From an uncultured Oscillospiraceae bacterium (GTDB taxonomy: Bacteria; Bacillota; Clostridia; Oscillospirales; Oscillospiraceae), in the NCBI GenBank assembly GCA_910578735.1, contig CAJTSQ010000014.1, positions 330-57,665 on the forward strand: a stretch of DNA of 57,336 nt, read 5' to 3'. This document shows positions 47,687 to 55,753 of this stretch, one piece after another. Under the pieces are notes generated by a model. The model did not search any database and was not told the origin of the DNA. It saw only the letters and a program-made list of their open reading frames with translations. Position 1 is the stretch's first letter. Each line of letters begins with the position of its first letter. A program made the translations under genes and the position numbers.

Positions 47687-48724
47687 ATGGAAAATTCCCA
47701 TTCCGCCTCCTATGCCGCCGCCGGCGTGGACATTGAGGCAGGCTACAAGGGCGTACAGCTGATGAAAGAGCATGTGGCCCGCACCATGATTCCCGGCGTG
47801 GTCAGCGGCATCGGCGGCTTCGGCGGCCTCTTTGCCCCCAACCTGTCCGGGATGAAGGAGCCGGTACTGGTCTCCGGCACCGACGGCGTGGGCACCAAGA
47901 TCCGTCTGGCCCAGCTGCTGGACAAGCACGACACCATCGGTATCGACTGCGTGGCCATGTGTGTCAACGACATTATCTGCTGCGGCGCACGCCCCCTGTT
48001 CTTCCTGGACTACATCGCCATCGGCAAAAATAAGCCGGAGAAGGTGGCTTCCATCGTCTCCGGCGTGGCCGAGGGCTGCGTTCAGTCGGGCTGTGCCCTC
48101 ATTGGCGGCGAGACCGCCGAGCACCCCGGCCTGATGGCCCCCGAGGACTACGACCTGGCCGGCTTCGCCGTGGGCATTGTGGACAAAGAGAAGATGATCC
48201 GTCCCGAACAGGTAAAAGCTGGCGACGTAGTAATCTCTCTCCAATCCAACGGCCTGCACTCCAACGGCTTCTCCCTGGTGCGCAAGGTGTTCAACATCGA
48301 GCACGCCAAGCTGGACGAGTGGAGCGAGGAGCTGGGGGGCGAGCTGGGCAACGTCCTGCTGGCGCCCACCGCCATCTACGTCAAGGCGGTGCTGGAGGTC
48401 CTCCAGGTCGCTGACGTTCACGGCATCAGCCACATCACCGGCGGCGGCTTTTACGAAAACATCCCCCGCTGCCTGCCCAAGGGGATGACCGCCAAAATCG
48501 ACAAGTCCGCCCTGTGGATCGACCCCATCTTCCGGATGATCCAGCGGCTGGGCAATATTCCGGAGCACGACATGTTCAACACCTTCAACATGGGCACCGG
48601 TATGGTGCTGGTGGTGGACAAAAACGACGCCGGCAAGGCCAGGGACATCCTTTTAAAGGCAGGTCATGCCCCCCGCGTCATCGGTGAGATCGTGACCGGC
48701 GACGCCGGAGTGGAGCTGCTGTGA
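47687..48724 (+). CDS. purM: phosphoribosylformylglycinamidine cyclo-ligase
   Basis: A 345-residue AIR synthetase. Signatures: SYAAAGVDIEAGYKGVQLMK at the start, IGGFGGLF, VSGTDGVGTKIRLA, MCVNDIICCGARPLFFLDYI, ALIGGETAEHPG, and SNGLHSNGFSLVRKVF. It closes the imidazole ring using ATP. CGGAGG precedes the ATG. Its stop overlaps the purN start (TGATG). Confidence 0.97.
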   Translation: MENSHSASYAAAGVDIEAGYKGVQLMKEHVARTMIPGVVSGIGGFGGLFAPNLSGMKEPVLVSGTDGVGTKIRLAQLLDKHDTIGIDCVAMCVNDIICCGARPLFFLDYIAIGKNKPEKVASIVSGVAEGCVQSGCALIGGETAEHPGLMAPEDYDLAGFAVGIVDKEKMIRPEQVKAGDVVISLQSNGLHSNGFSLVRKVFNIEHAKLDEWSEELGGELGNVLLAPTAIYVKAVLEVLQVADVHGISHITGGGFYENIPRCLPKGMTAKIDKSALWIDPIFRMIQRLGNIPEHDMFNTFNMGTGMVLVVDKNDAGKARDILLKAGHAPRVIGEIVTGDAGVELL

Positions 48725-49353
48725 TGAAGCGTATTGCTGTATTGGTGTCCGGGGGCGGAACCAATTTACAGGCCCTCATCGACGCCCAGGGCCGTGGGGA
48801 GATCGTCAACGGGGAGATTACCGCCGTCATCTCCTCCGCGCCGGAGGTTTACGCTTTGAAGCGGGCCGCAAAAGCCGGCATCCCCGGATATGTGCTGGAC
48901 CGGAAAAGCTACCCCTCCAGCCAGGCCATGACGGTGGCACTGGTAGAAAAACTGCGTGAGCTCTCCATAGATGTTGTGGTGATGGCAGGCTTTATGACCA
49001 TTGTAACCAAAGAGCTGTTTGAGATTTACGAAAACGCCATCATCAACATCCACCCCGCCCTCATCCCCTCCTTTGCCGGTCCGGGGTGCTTCGGCCTCCA
49101 CGTCCACGAGAAGGCCCTGGCCTATGGGGTGAAGGTGTCCGGGGCCACCGTCCACTTCGTCACCGAGGAGTGCGACGCCGGCCCCATCATCCTGCAAAAG
49201 GCGGTGGACGTCCTCCCCGACGACACCCCGGAGACCCTCCAGCGCCGGATTATGGAGCAGTGCGAGTGGAAGCTCCTGCCCCAGGCCGTCAGCCTATTCT
49301 GTCAGGACCGGCTGCGGGTGGAGGGGCGGACCGTTAAAATTTTGGATGTATAA
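48724..49353 (+). CDS. purN: phosphoribosylglycinamide formyltransferase
   Basis: A 209-residue folate-dependent GAR transformylase. VLVSGGGTNLQALIDA binds the phosphate; the catalytic triad is visible as Asn108 and His110 in INIHPALIPSF and Asp151 in TEECDAGPII. The loop GPGCFGLHVHEKAL is the clostridial variant of the folate-binding region. The ATG at 48724 overlaps the purM stop by one base, so translation is coupled. Confidence 0.96.
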   Translation: MKRIAVLVSGGGTNLQALIDAQGRGEIVNGEITAVISSAPEVYALKRAAKAGIPGYVLDRKSYPSSQAMTVALVEKLRELSIDVVVMAGFMTIVTKELFEIYENAIINIHPALIPSFAGPGCFGLHVHEKALAYGVKVSGATVHFVTEECDAGPIILQKAVDVLPDDTPETLQRRIMEQCEWKLLPQAVSLFCQDRLRVEGRTVKILDV

Positions 49354-49365
49354 CAGGAGGCCGCT

Positions 49366-50076
49366 ATGAAGCTGATTAACCTGATGACCTACCTCTCCGA
49401 GAACCCTTACCCCGGCCGGGGCATCATCCTGGGCCGCACCGCCGACGATAAGAAGGCGGCCGTCGCCTACTTCATCATGGGCCGCAGCGAGAACAGCCGC
49501 AACCGGGTCTTTGAAACGACAGAGGACGGCATCCGTACCAAGGCCTTTGACGAGAGCAAAATGACCGATCCCTCGCTGATTATCTACCACCCCGTCCGGC
49601 TGCTGCCCAACGGCCTGCTGGTGGTGACCAACGGCGACCAGACCGACACCATCCGGGACCACATCGCCCAGGGCCACTGCTACCGCCACGCCCTGAACAC
49701 CCGCACTTTCGAGCCCGACGGCCCCAACTGGACCCCCCGCATCTCCGGCGTACTCAAGCCCGACGGCACTTACAACCTGTCCATCCTTAAGAGCATGGAC
49801 GGCGCCCTTGCTTGCTGCTGCCGGTACTTCTTCGAGTACGACCACCCCCTCTGCGGCGTGGGCCACCTGATCCACACCTATCAGGACAACTCAGAGCCCC
49901 TGCCCTCCTTCGAGGGGGAGCCCCGCCGGGTGACCATCTCCGCCCAGAGCGCCCAATCCTGGGCCGAGGACATCTGGGCCGCACTGAACGAGGAGAACAA
50001 GGTGTCCCTTTTCGTCCAGCTTATCGACCTGGCGACCCAGGAACAGGACACCGTCATCATCAACAAGCACAACTGA
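49366..50076 (+). CDS. purO: IMP cyclohydrolase, PurO type
   Basis: A 236-residue protein of the IMP cyclohydrolase (PurO) family, originally known from archaea and now seen in many clostridia. Segments: NPYPGRGIILGRTADDKKAA, AYFIMGRSENSRNRVF, DPSLIIYHPVRL, TNGDQTDTI, and PNWTPRISGVL. It performs the last step, FAICAR to IMP, that PurH does elsewhere. The transformylase half is encoded separately at 52000, so the bifunctional PurH is split here. AGGAGG lies before the ATG, 12 bases after purN. Confidence 0.9.
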   Translation: MKLINLMTYLSENPYPGRGIILGRTADDKKAAVAYFIMGRSENSRNRVFETTEDGIRTKAFDESKMTDPSLIIYHPVRLLPNGLLVVTNGDQTDTIRDHIAQGHCYRHALNTRTFEPDGPNWTPRISGVLKPDGTYNLSILKSMDGALACCCRYFFEYDHPLCGVGHLIHTYQDNSEPLPSFEGEPRRVTISAQSAQSWAEDIWAALNEENKVSLFVQLIDLATQEQDTVIINKHN

Positions 50077-50091
50077 AAGAAGGGTATCACC

Positions 50092-51288
50092 ATGGGACTC
50101 TTTGACCGCTTTAAGAAACAGGAGAAGGCCTCCGAGCCCAAGCCGTCTGCCCCCTCCGCTCCGGAGGCAGGACTGATTGACTTCCACCCCTACGACACCG
50201 GGCTGGCCGAGTCCGTCCGATCGCTGGAGGCGGATCTGCGGAAGCTGAACACCAACGGCCGTCGGCCCTGCGGCCGGGACGAGTTCATCGCCCTGCTGGC
50301 GGGCATCGCCGCCCTGCGCAAGACCCCCGGCATCCCCGGCCCCAACGAGTCCGGTCCCAACTACTTCATCACTCTGCCCAAGTGTGCCTCCCGTGTGGAT
50401 GAGCTGGCGTGCCAGGCCCACCTGAAGGAAATCTTCGGCATTACGGACAAGGAGTCCATGGTGGAGTTCTGTAACAGGGAGCTGCGCTGTCACAGCCAGT
50501 ATCTGGACTTCGAGGGCTTCTGGGAGGGCCGTCCGCCCTTCGACCTGTCCCAGCTCAACGGCGGCGGCCTGGAATTTTTCCAGGTGGCCCGGGACTTTTC
50601 CGCCCAGTTCTACCCCATCGTGGGCCACAAGGGCTATCTGGCCTGGGACATCAGCGAGTGCGTGGGTCACCTGCGGGCGGGCTATGCCTGCGGCCTGCTC
50701 ACCCGGGAGGAATTTGACGAGATGGCGGAACACTGGATCGTCCAGGCCCAGATTTTTGAGGACTGGACCGACTTTGCCGTCAGTCTGGTGTGCGGCGAGC
50801 TGTACTGGGACTTCCGGGGCGGCTCCAAGCTGCCTGAGCTGAACAAGGGACTGGAGCTGTGGACCAAGCTGGTAAGCATACTTTTGAACGACGGCGCCGC
50901 CTGGGCCAGCGGCCTGTGGTACGTGCCGCCCCGGAAAAAGGAGTTCGGGCTGTGGGCCCCGGAGTTCAAGCTGTACCTCACCGGCTGGGAGGGTCCCAGC
51001 GGCTGCTTCGCAACCGACCACATCACCGTTTTGGGCAAAAAGGTGGGCTGGTGCTACCGGGAGCAGCCCACCGAGGGCCGCCCCGACAGCGGCTGGCGGT
51101 TCTTCTCCGGCGAGGAGAGCGAGGATTATGTCAACGACGCCCGAAATACTGAGGTCTACGACCTGAACACCATCTGCAACTACGACCCGGACATTCTCCC
51201 CCTGCTGACCGCCCCTGTCGGCACCGCCTACATGCGGGGACCGGACGGGAAATTCCACGCGGAGCAGTACACACCATCGGAGGACTAA
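50092..51288 (+). CDS. DUF1266 / DUF2185 (Imm33-like) fusion protein
   Basis: A 398-residue cytoplasmic protein of two apparent domains. Residues of about 120-260 look like DUF1266 (ISECVGHLRAGYACGLLTRE, EFDEMAEHWIVQAQIFEDWT, DFAVSLVCGELYWDFR). Residues of about 300-398 match DUF2185, also called immunity protein Imm33 (CFATDHITVLGKKVGWCYRE, GWRFFSGEESEDYVND, NTICNYDPDILPLL). A short linker-rich N-terminus (FDRFKKQEKASEPKPSAPSA) precedes them. Such domains occur as immunity proteins against polymorphic toxins, but no toxin is in the window. It is fully embedded in the purine operon, 15 bases after purO and four before a SUKH-type gene, so it may instead be a stably adopted accessory. Domain names are from memory of the families. 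Confidence 0.75.
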   Translation: MGLFDRFKKQEKASEPKPSAPSAPEAGLIDFHPYDTGLAESVRSLEADLRKLNTNGRRPCGRDEFIALLAGIAALRKTPGIPGPNESGPNYFITLPKCASRVDELACQAHLKEIFGITDKESMVEFCNRELRCHSQYLDFEGFWEGRPPFDLSQLNGGGLEFFQVARDFSAQFYPIVGHKGYLAWDISECVGHLRAGYACGLLTREEFDEMAEHWIVQAQIFEDWTDFAVSLVCGELYWDFRGGSKLPELNKGLELWTKLVSILLNDGAAWASGLWYVPPRKKEFGLWAPEFKLYLTGWEGPSGCFATDHITVLGKKVGWCYREQPTEGRPDSGWRFFSGEESEDYVNDARNTEVYDLNTICNYDPDILPLLTAPVGTAYMRGPDGKFHAEQYTPSED

Positions 51289-51292
51289 CATT

Positions 51293-51910
51293 ATGTTAAT
51301 CGGAAAGGAATTGGCCCGCACCTACTTCGACGGCCTGAAGGAGGCCTATCTTCGAGAGGGCGGCCAGGAGATGTGGGACCATTTCACCTCTGTCGCCCAC
51401 GGGGCGGACCAGCGAGACCTGGACCGGCTCACCGCCCTCTACCCCGATATCCCCGAGAGCCTGGTGGAGCTGCTCAAGCTGGTGGACGGCACCTACTACC
51501 GGGAGTACCCGGCGGACAAGGTGCTCCTCTACTTCCTGGGCTCCGACTACGAGGGCTACCCCTACTATCTCCTGTCCGCCCGGCAGATGGTGGAGACCCG
51601 CCACCAGGCCAAGGAGTTTTTCGACTACTTCGTCACCCGGGAGTATGACGACATCCCGGTGGACGAGGGGGTCTGCGACGACTTGGACAAGCTGGATTGG
51701 CTCCACTTCTCCGACTGCTGCAACAACGGCGGCACCTCTCAGCTATTCATCGACTTCTCCCCCTCCGCCAAGGGCAAAAAGGGTCAGGTCCTGCGCTTCC
51801 TCCACGACCCGGACGAGATGGTGGTGGCGGCGGACAGCTTCGACGAATACCTGCAAATGCTCATAGATAACGAGTTCGACTTCATCAACGAGGATACCAT
51901 TGAAGAATAA
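51293..51910 (+). CDS. SMI1/KNR4 (SUKH) family protein
   Basis: A 205-residue acidic protein with the SUKH pattern: LTALYPDIPESLVELLKLVD, then GTYYREYPADKVLLYFLGSD and, later, WLHFSDCCNNGGTSQLFIDF and VAADSFDEYLQMLIDN. SUKH proteins are common immunity proteins in toxin systems and also occur as orphans. CGGAGG lies before the ATG, four bases after the DUF1266/DUF2185 gene, so the two are coexpressed within the purine operon. No cognate toxin is visible. The high GC matches the operon, so it is not recently acquired. Confidence 0.82.
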   Translation: MLIGKELARTYFDGLKEAYLREGGQEMWDHFTSVAHGADQRDLDRLTALYPDIPESLVELLKLVDGTYYREYPADKVLLYFLGSDYEGYPYYLLSARQMVETRHQAKEFFDYFVTREYDDIPVDEGVCDDLDKLDWLHFSDCCNNGGTSQLFIDFSPSAKGKKGQVLRFLHDPDEMVVAADSFDEYLQMLIDNEFDFINEDTIEE

Positions 51911-51912
51911 GT

Positions 51913-51975
51913 GGAAAAACAAAGTTTTTCCCAAAAGTTTCTTTTCGGTTCCTTTTCTTTTCAAAGAAAAGGAAC
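51913..51975. repeat. two adjacent AT-rich hairpins before the AICAR transformylase gene
   Basis: GGAAAAAC/GTTTTTCC (51913-51931, three-base loop) and GTTCCTTTTCTTT/AAAGAAAAGGAAC (51948-51975, two-base loop) are perfect inverted repeats in an otherwise GC-rich operon. There is no T tail directly after the second stem on the plus strand, so they are more likely mRNA-processing or stability elements than terminators. Confidence 0.5.
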
Positions 51976-51999
51976 GAGAAAACCCGAAAGGAGCGCAAC

Positions 52000-53112
52000 A
52001 TGACCGAACTGGAACTGAAATATGGCTGCAACCCCAACCAGAAGCCCGCCCGCATCTTCATGGAGCAGGGCGAGCTGCCCCTGGAGGTGCTCAACGGCAG
52101 GCCGGGGTACATCAACTTCATGGACGCGCTGAACTCCTGGCAGCTGGTGAAGGCCCTGAAACAGGCCACCGGACTGCCCGCGGCGGCCTCCTTCAAGCAC
52201 GTCTCCCCGGCGGGCGCGGCCCTGGGCCTGCCCCTCAGCGACACGGAGCGGCTGATGTACCTGGCCCCTCAGGGGGACCTCTCCCCCATCGCCTGCGCCT
52301 ACATTCGGGCCCGGGGGGCCGACCGGCTGTGCTCCTTCGGGGACTGGGCGGCCCTGTCCGACCCCTGCGACGGCGACACCGCCCGCTTTTTGGCCGGTGA
52401 GGTCTCCGACGGTGTCATCGCCCCGGACTACACCCCAGAGGCCCTGGAAATTCTGCGTGAGAAGCGCAAGGGCGGCTATAATGTGGTGAAAATCGACCCG
52501 GATTACACCCCCGCCCCCATCGAGCGGCGGAGCATCTTCGGCATCACCTTCGAGCAGGGCTACAACGACCTCTCGATTGACGAGAAAATGCTGGAGAACA
52601 TCGTCACCCAAAATAAGGACCTGCCCCAGCGCGCCAAAAATGACATGCTGTTGGCCCTGATTACCCTGAAATATACCCAGTCCAACTCTGTGTGCTACGT
52701 GAAGGACGGCATGACCATCGGCGTGGGGGCCGGCCAGCAGAGCCGCATCCACTGCACCCGCCTGGCCGGAAACAAGGCGGATATCTGGTGGCTGCGCCAG
52801 CACCCCAAGACGCTGGCCCTCCCCTTCCCAGAGAACGTCCGCCGCCCCGACCGGGACAACGCCATTGACGCCTTCATCGCTGACGTCCTCACCCAGAAGG
52901 AGAAGGCGGACTGGATTGCCATGCTGGAGGGCGTCACTCTGGGCTCCGACGCCTTCTTCCCCTTTGGGGACAACGTGGAACGGGCCCACCAGTCGGGGGT
53001 GAAGTACATCGCCCAGCCCGGCGGCTCCATCCGAGACGACCAGGTCATCGAGACCGCCGACAAATACGGCATGGTGATGGCCTTTACCGGAATGCGGCTG
53101 TTCCATCACTGA
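52000..53112 (+). CDS. purH: AICAR transformylase (stand-alone PurH C-terminal domain)
   Basis: A 370-residue enzyme equal to the formyltransferase half of PurH, without the IMP-cyclohydrolase half. Landmarks: LKYGCNPNQKPARIF, GRPGYINFMDALNSWQLV, and the catalytic ASFKHVSPAGAALG (Lys-His of the KHVSPAG motif), then SNSVCYVKDGMTIGVGAGQQ and GSDAFFPFGDNVERAHQSGV. It makes FAICAR from AICAR and 10-formyl-THF, and PurO (49366) completes the pathway. AAAGGAG precedes the ATG. Confidence 0.94.
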   Translation: MTELELKYGCNPNQKPARIFMEQGELPLEVLNGRPGYINFMDALNSWQLVKALKQATGLPAAASFKHVSPAGAALGLPLSDTERLMYLAPQGDLSPIACAYIRARGADRLCSFGDWAALSDPCDGDTARFLAGEVSDGVIAPDYTPEALEILREKRKGGYNVVKIDPDYTPAPIERRSIFGITFEQGYNDLSIDEKMLENIVTQNKDLPQRAKNDMLLALITLKYTQSNSVCYVKDGMTIGVGAGQQSRIHCTRLAGNKADIWWLRQHPKTLALPFPENVRRPDRDNAIDAFIADVLTQKEKADWIAMLEGVTLGSDAFFPFGDNVERAHQSGVKYIAQPGGSIRDDQVIETADKYGMVMAFTGMRLFHH

Positions 53113-53136
53113 TAAATTACGGAACAGGTGAAGAAT

Positions 53137-53766
53137 ATGGGTACTCTAGTTCCTACATCAGCAGATTTGCAAACTGCTTTAGAATCTGTCATGGATTTTG
53201 TCCTTTCGACCGATTGTGTCACTATCGAATCTTATGTTGACAAACTGCGTTCGCAAAATCCTGGCATCACAAGTGATGCTCTGGCAAAAAAAATTCTAAG
53301 CCGTAAGTCCATGAAAAATGGTTTGGTTGGCGCTGTTACAGGTTTGGGTGGTATGATTACATTACCCGTTACTATTCCTACAGATTTAATTTGCTCTTGG
53401 AGGATTCAGGCTTCTATGGCCTTTTCAATCGCATACGCATATGGACACACAAAAGATACAACAGATTTGAGAACAGATTTATACCTGATTTTGGCAGGAG
53501 ATTCTTCAAAAGAAGTTCTAAAAAGATTGGGAATTGAAACAACAAAAGGAGTTACAAAAAAATTAGTTGATAAGTATATCACTAGAGAAGTTATGGTTAA
53601 AATCTGGAAATACATTCCACAAAAAATAATCACCAAAGCAGGCGAAAAATCAGCCACTAGTTTTATGAAAATGGTTCCATTGGTAGGTGCACCTGTTGGT
53701 TTTGTTTTTGACTGGGGCGCTACACAAGCTGTTGGTCGAGTTGCTATGTCATATTATAGAGGCTAA
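53137..53766 (+). CDS. EcsC family protein, AT-rich insertion in the purine operon
   Basis: A 209-residue protein of the EcsC family: NPGITSDALAKKILSRKSMK, NGLVGAVTGLGGMITLPVTI, then PTDLICSWRIQASMAFSIAY and AYGHTKDTTDLRTDLYLILA, ending in FMKMVPLVGAPVGFVFDWGA. It has one hydrophobic segment and probably sits at the membrane; the biochemical role of the family is unclear to me. Codon use is strikingly AT-rich (AAA, ATT, TTT, GCA codons) beside purH and purD, which use C/G-ending codons almost exclusively. This marks a recent horizontal insertion. The ATG at 53137 has AGGTG six bases upstream. The genes on both sides are intact, so purD relies on read-through or its own start signals. Confidence 0.85.
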   Translation: MGTLVPTSADLQTALESVMDFVLSTDCVTIESYVDKLRSQNPGITSDALAKKILSRKSMKNGLVGAVTGLGGMITLPVTIPTDLICSWRIQASMAFSIAYAYGHTKDTTDLRTDLYLILAGDSSKEVLKRLGIETTKGVTKKLVDKYITREVMVKIWKYIPQKIITKAGEKSATSFMKMVPLVGAPVGFVFDWGATQAVGRVAMSYYRG

Positions 53767-53835
53767 TCCAACATTGTTTTCTATCATTGCTTCATAACAG
53801 TTAATGTAGGTTATTAAAGCGGAGGTATACATCTA

Positions 53836-55095
<1,260 letters not shown>

Positions 55096-55104
55096 ACATG
55101 AAAA

Positions 55105-55140
55105 CCGCCGCTGCCCTCCGGGACAGCGGCGGAAATTTTT
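55105..55140 (+). terminator. purine operon terminator
   Basis: Stem CCGCCGCTG / CAGCGGCGG with an inner CCC/GGG extension, then AAATTTTTTT. Strong intrinsic terminator ten bases after purD. Confidence 0.92.
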
Positions 55141-55152
55141 TTCAAAAACCAC

Positions 55153-55187
55153 TTGACTTTTACGTCACAACAATATATTATTATTGT
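55153..55187 (+). promoter_or_regulatory. promoter with operator ahead of the ribbon-helix-helix gene
   Basis: TTGACT (55153-55158), 17-base spacer, TATTAT (55176-55181). The -10 box is framed exactly by a perfect inverted repeat, ACAATA (55170-55175) and TATTGT (55182-55187), an ideal place for the downstream regulator to repress itself. Confidence 0.7.
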
Positions 55188-55211
55188 AGCAACAAGAAAG
55201 GTGGTGACACA

Positions 55212-55388
55212 GTGGCTGCACGCAGAGGCCGTCCTGTATCTGACAACCCCAAGGACTTCATGCTCCGCGTCCGGCTGGACAAGGAGACACTGGAACAACT
55301 GGACGAGTGCTGCAAAGCACAGCAGCTCTCCAGGTCAGAAATAGTCCGAAATGGGATCAAGGAACAGCACGGCCGCATCAAAAAATAG
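55212..55388 (+). CDS. ribbon-helix-helix (CopG-type) DNA-binding protein
   Basis: A 58-residue basic protein: N-terminal arm AARRGRPVSDNP, then the DNA-contacting strand KDFMLRVRLD, helix KETLEQLDECCKAQQ and second helix SRSEIVRNGIKEQH. This is the RHH fold of small dimeric repressors, seen as plasmid copy regulators, antitoxins and stand-alone regulators. GTG start behind AAAGGTGG. The perfect operator over its own -10 supports autorepression. The neighbour at 55498 is not a recognised toxin. Confidence 0.82.
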   Translation: MAARRGRPVSDNPKDFMLRVRLDKETLEQLDECCKAQQLSRSEIVRNGIKEQHGRIKK

Positions 55389-55497
55389 AAACAACCCGCC
55401 CACTACCACATGCACGGATTGTTTCTATCACACCAAGCCCGAAGGTCTGGCAAATCTGATTATGCCACATCTCCGGGAAAAAATCAAGGAGGAAATC

Positions 55498-55701
55498 ATG
55501 AGTTTACGAGAAGAATTGGATGCTCTGTCCACCGCAGCATGTGACATATCTCAGGGGATCAACGCATTGGAGGCGATGGCCATGGGGCTGTCCTACGCAA
55601 AGGACCCCTATGCGCAGGGCTTCAACGCACTGTACAACTATCTATTCGACGCAAACCAGGCGTTACATAAGCATCTGGATTCCTGTTGGAACGCGCTATA
55701 G
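55498..55701 (+). CDS. small helical protein of unknown function
   Basis: A 67-residue protein, MSLREELDALSTAACDISQG, then INALEAMAMGLSYAKDPYAQ and GFNALYNYLFDANQALHKHL, ending DSCWNAL. It is all-helical and acidic. AAGGAGGAAATC gives a strong start at 55498; a longer frame in the same phase opens at 55351 and reads protein-like (TDCFYHTKPEGLANLIMPHL), so an N-terminal extension is possible. It lies 109 bases after the RHH gene and probably shares its promoter. It resembles small phage- or plasmid-type accessory proteins but no family is recognised. Confidence 0.65.
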   Translation: MSLREELDALSTAACDISQGINALEAMAMGLSYAKDPYAQGFNALYNYLFDANQALHKHLDSCWNAL

Positions 55702-55708
55702 GCAAAAG

Positions 55709-55738
55709 ACACCCCGCTGCTGTGAGGCAGCGGGGTGT
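55709..55738. terminator. bidirectional terminator before nifJ
   Basis: A 12-bp perfect stem ACACCCCGCTGC / GCAGCGGGGTGT with a six-base loop between converging genes; the minus strand has a TCTTTTG tail. Confidence 0.85.
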
Positions 55739-55753
55739 TTATCGTTCTGAGGA

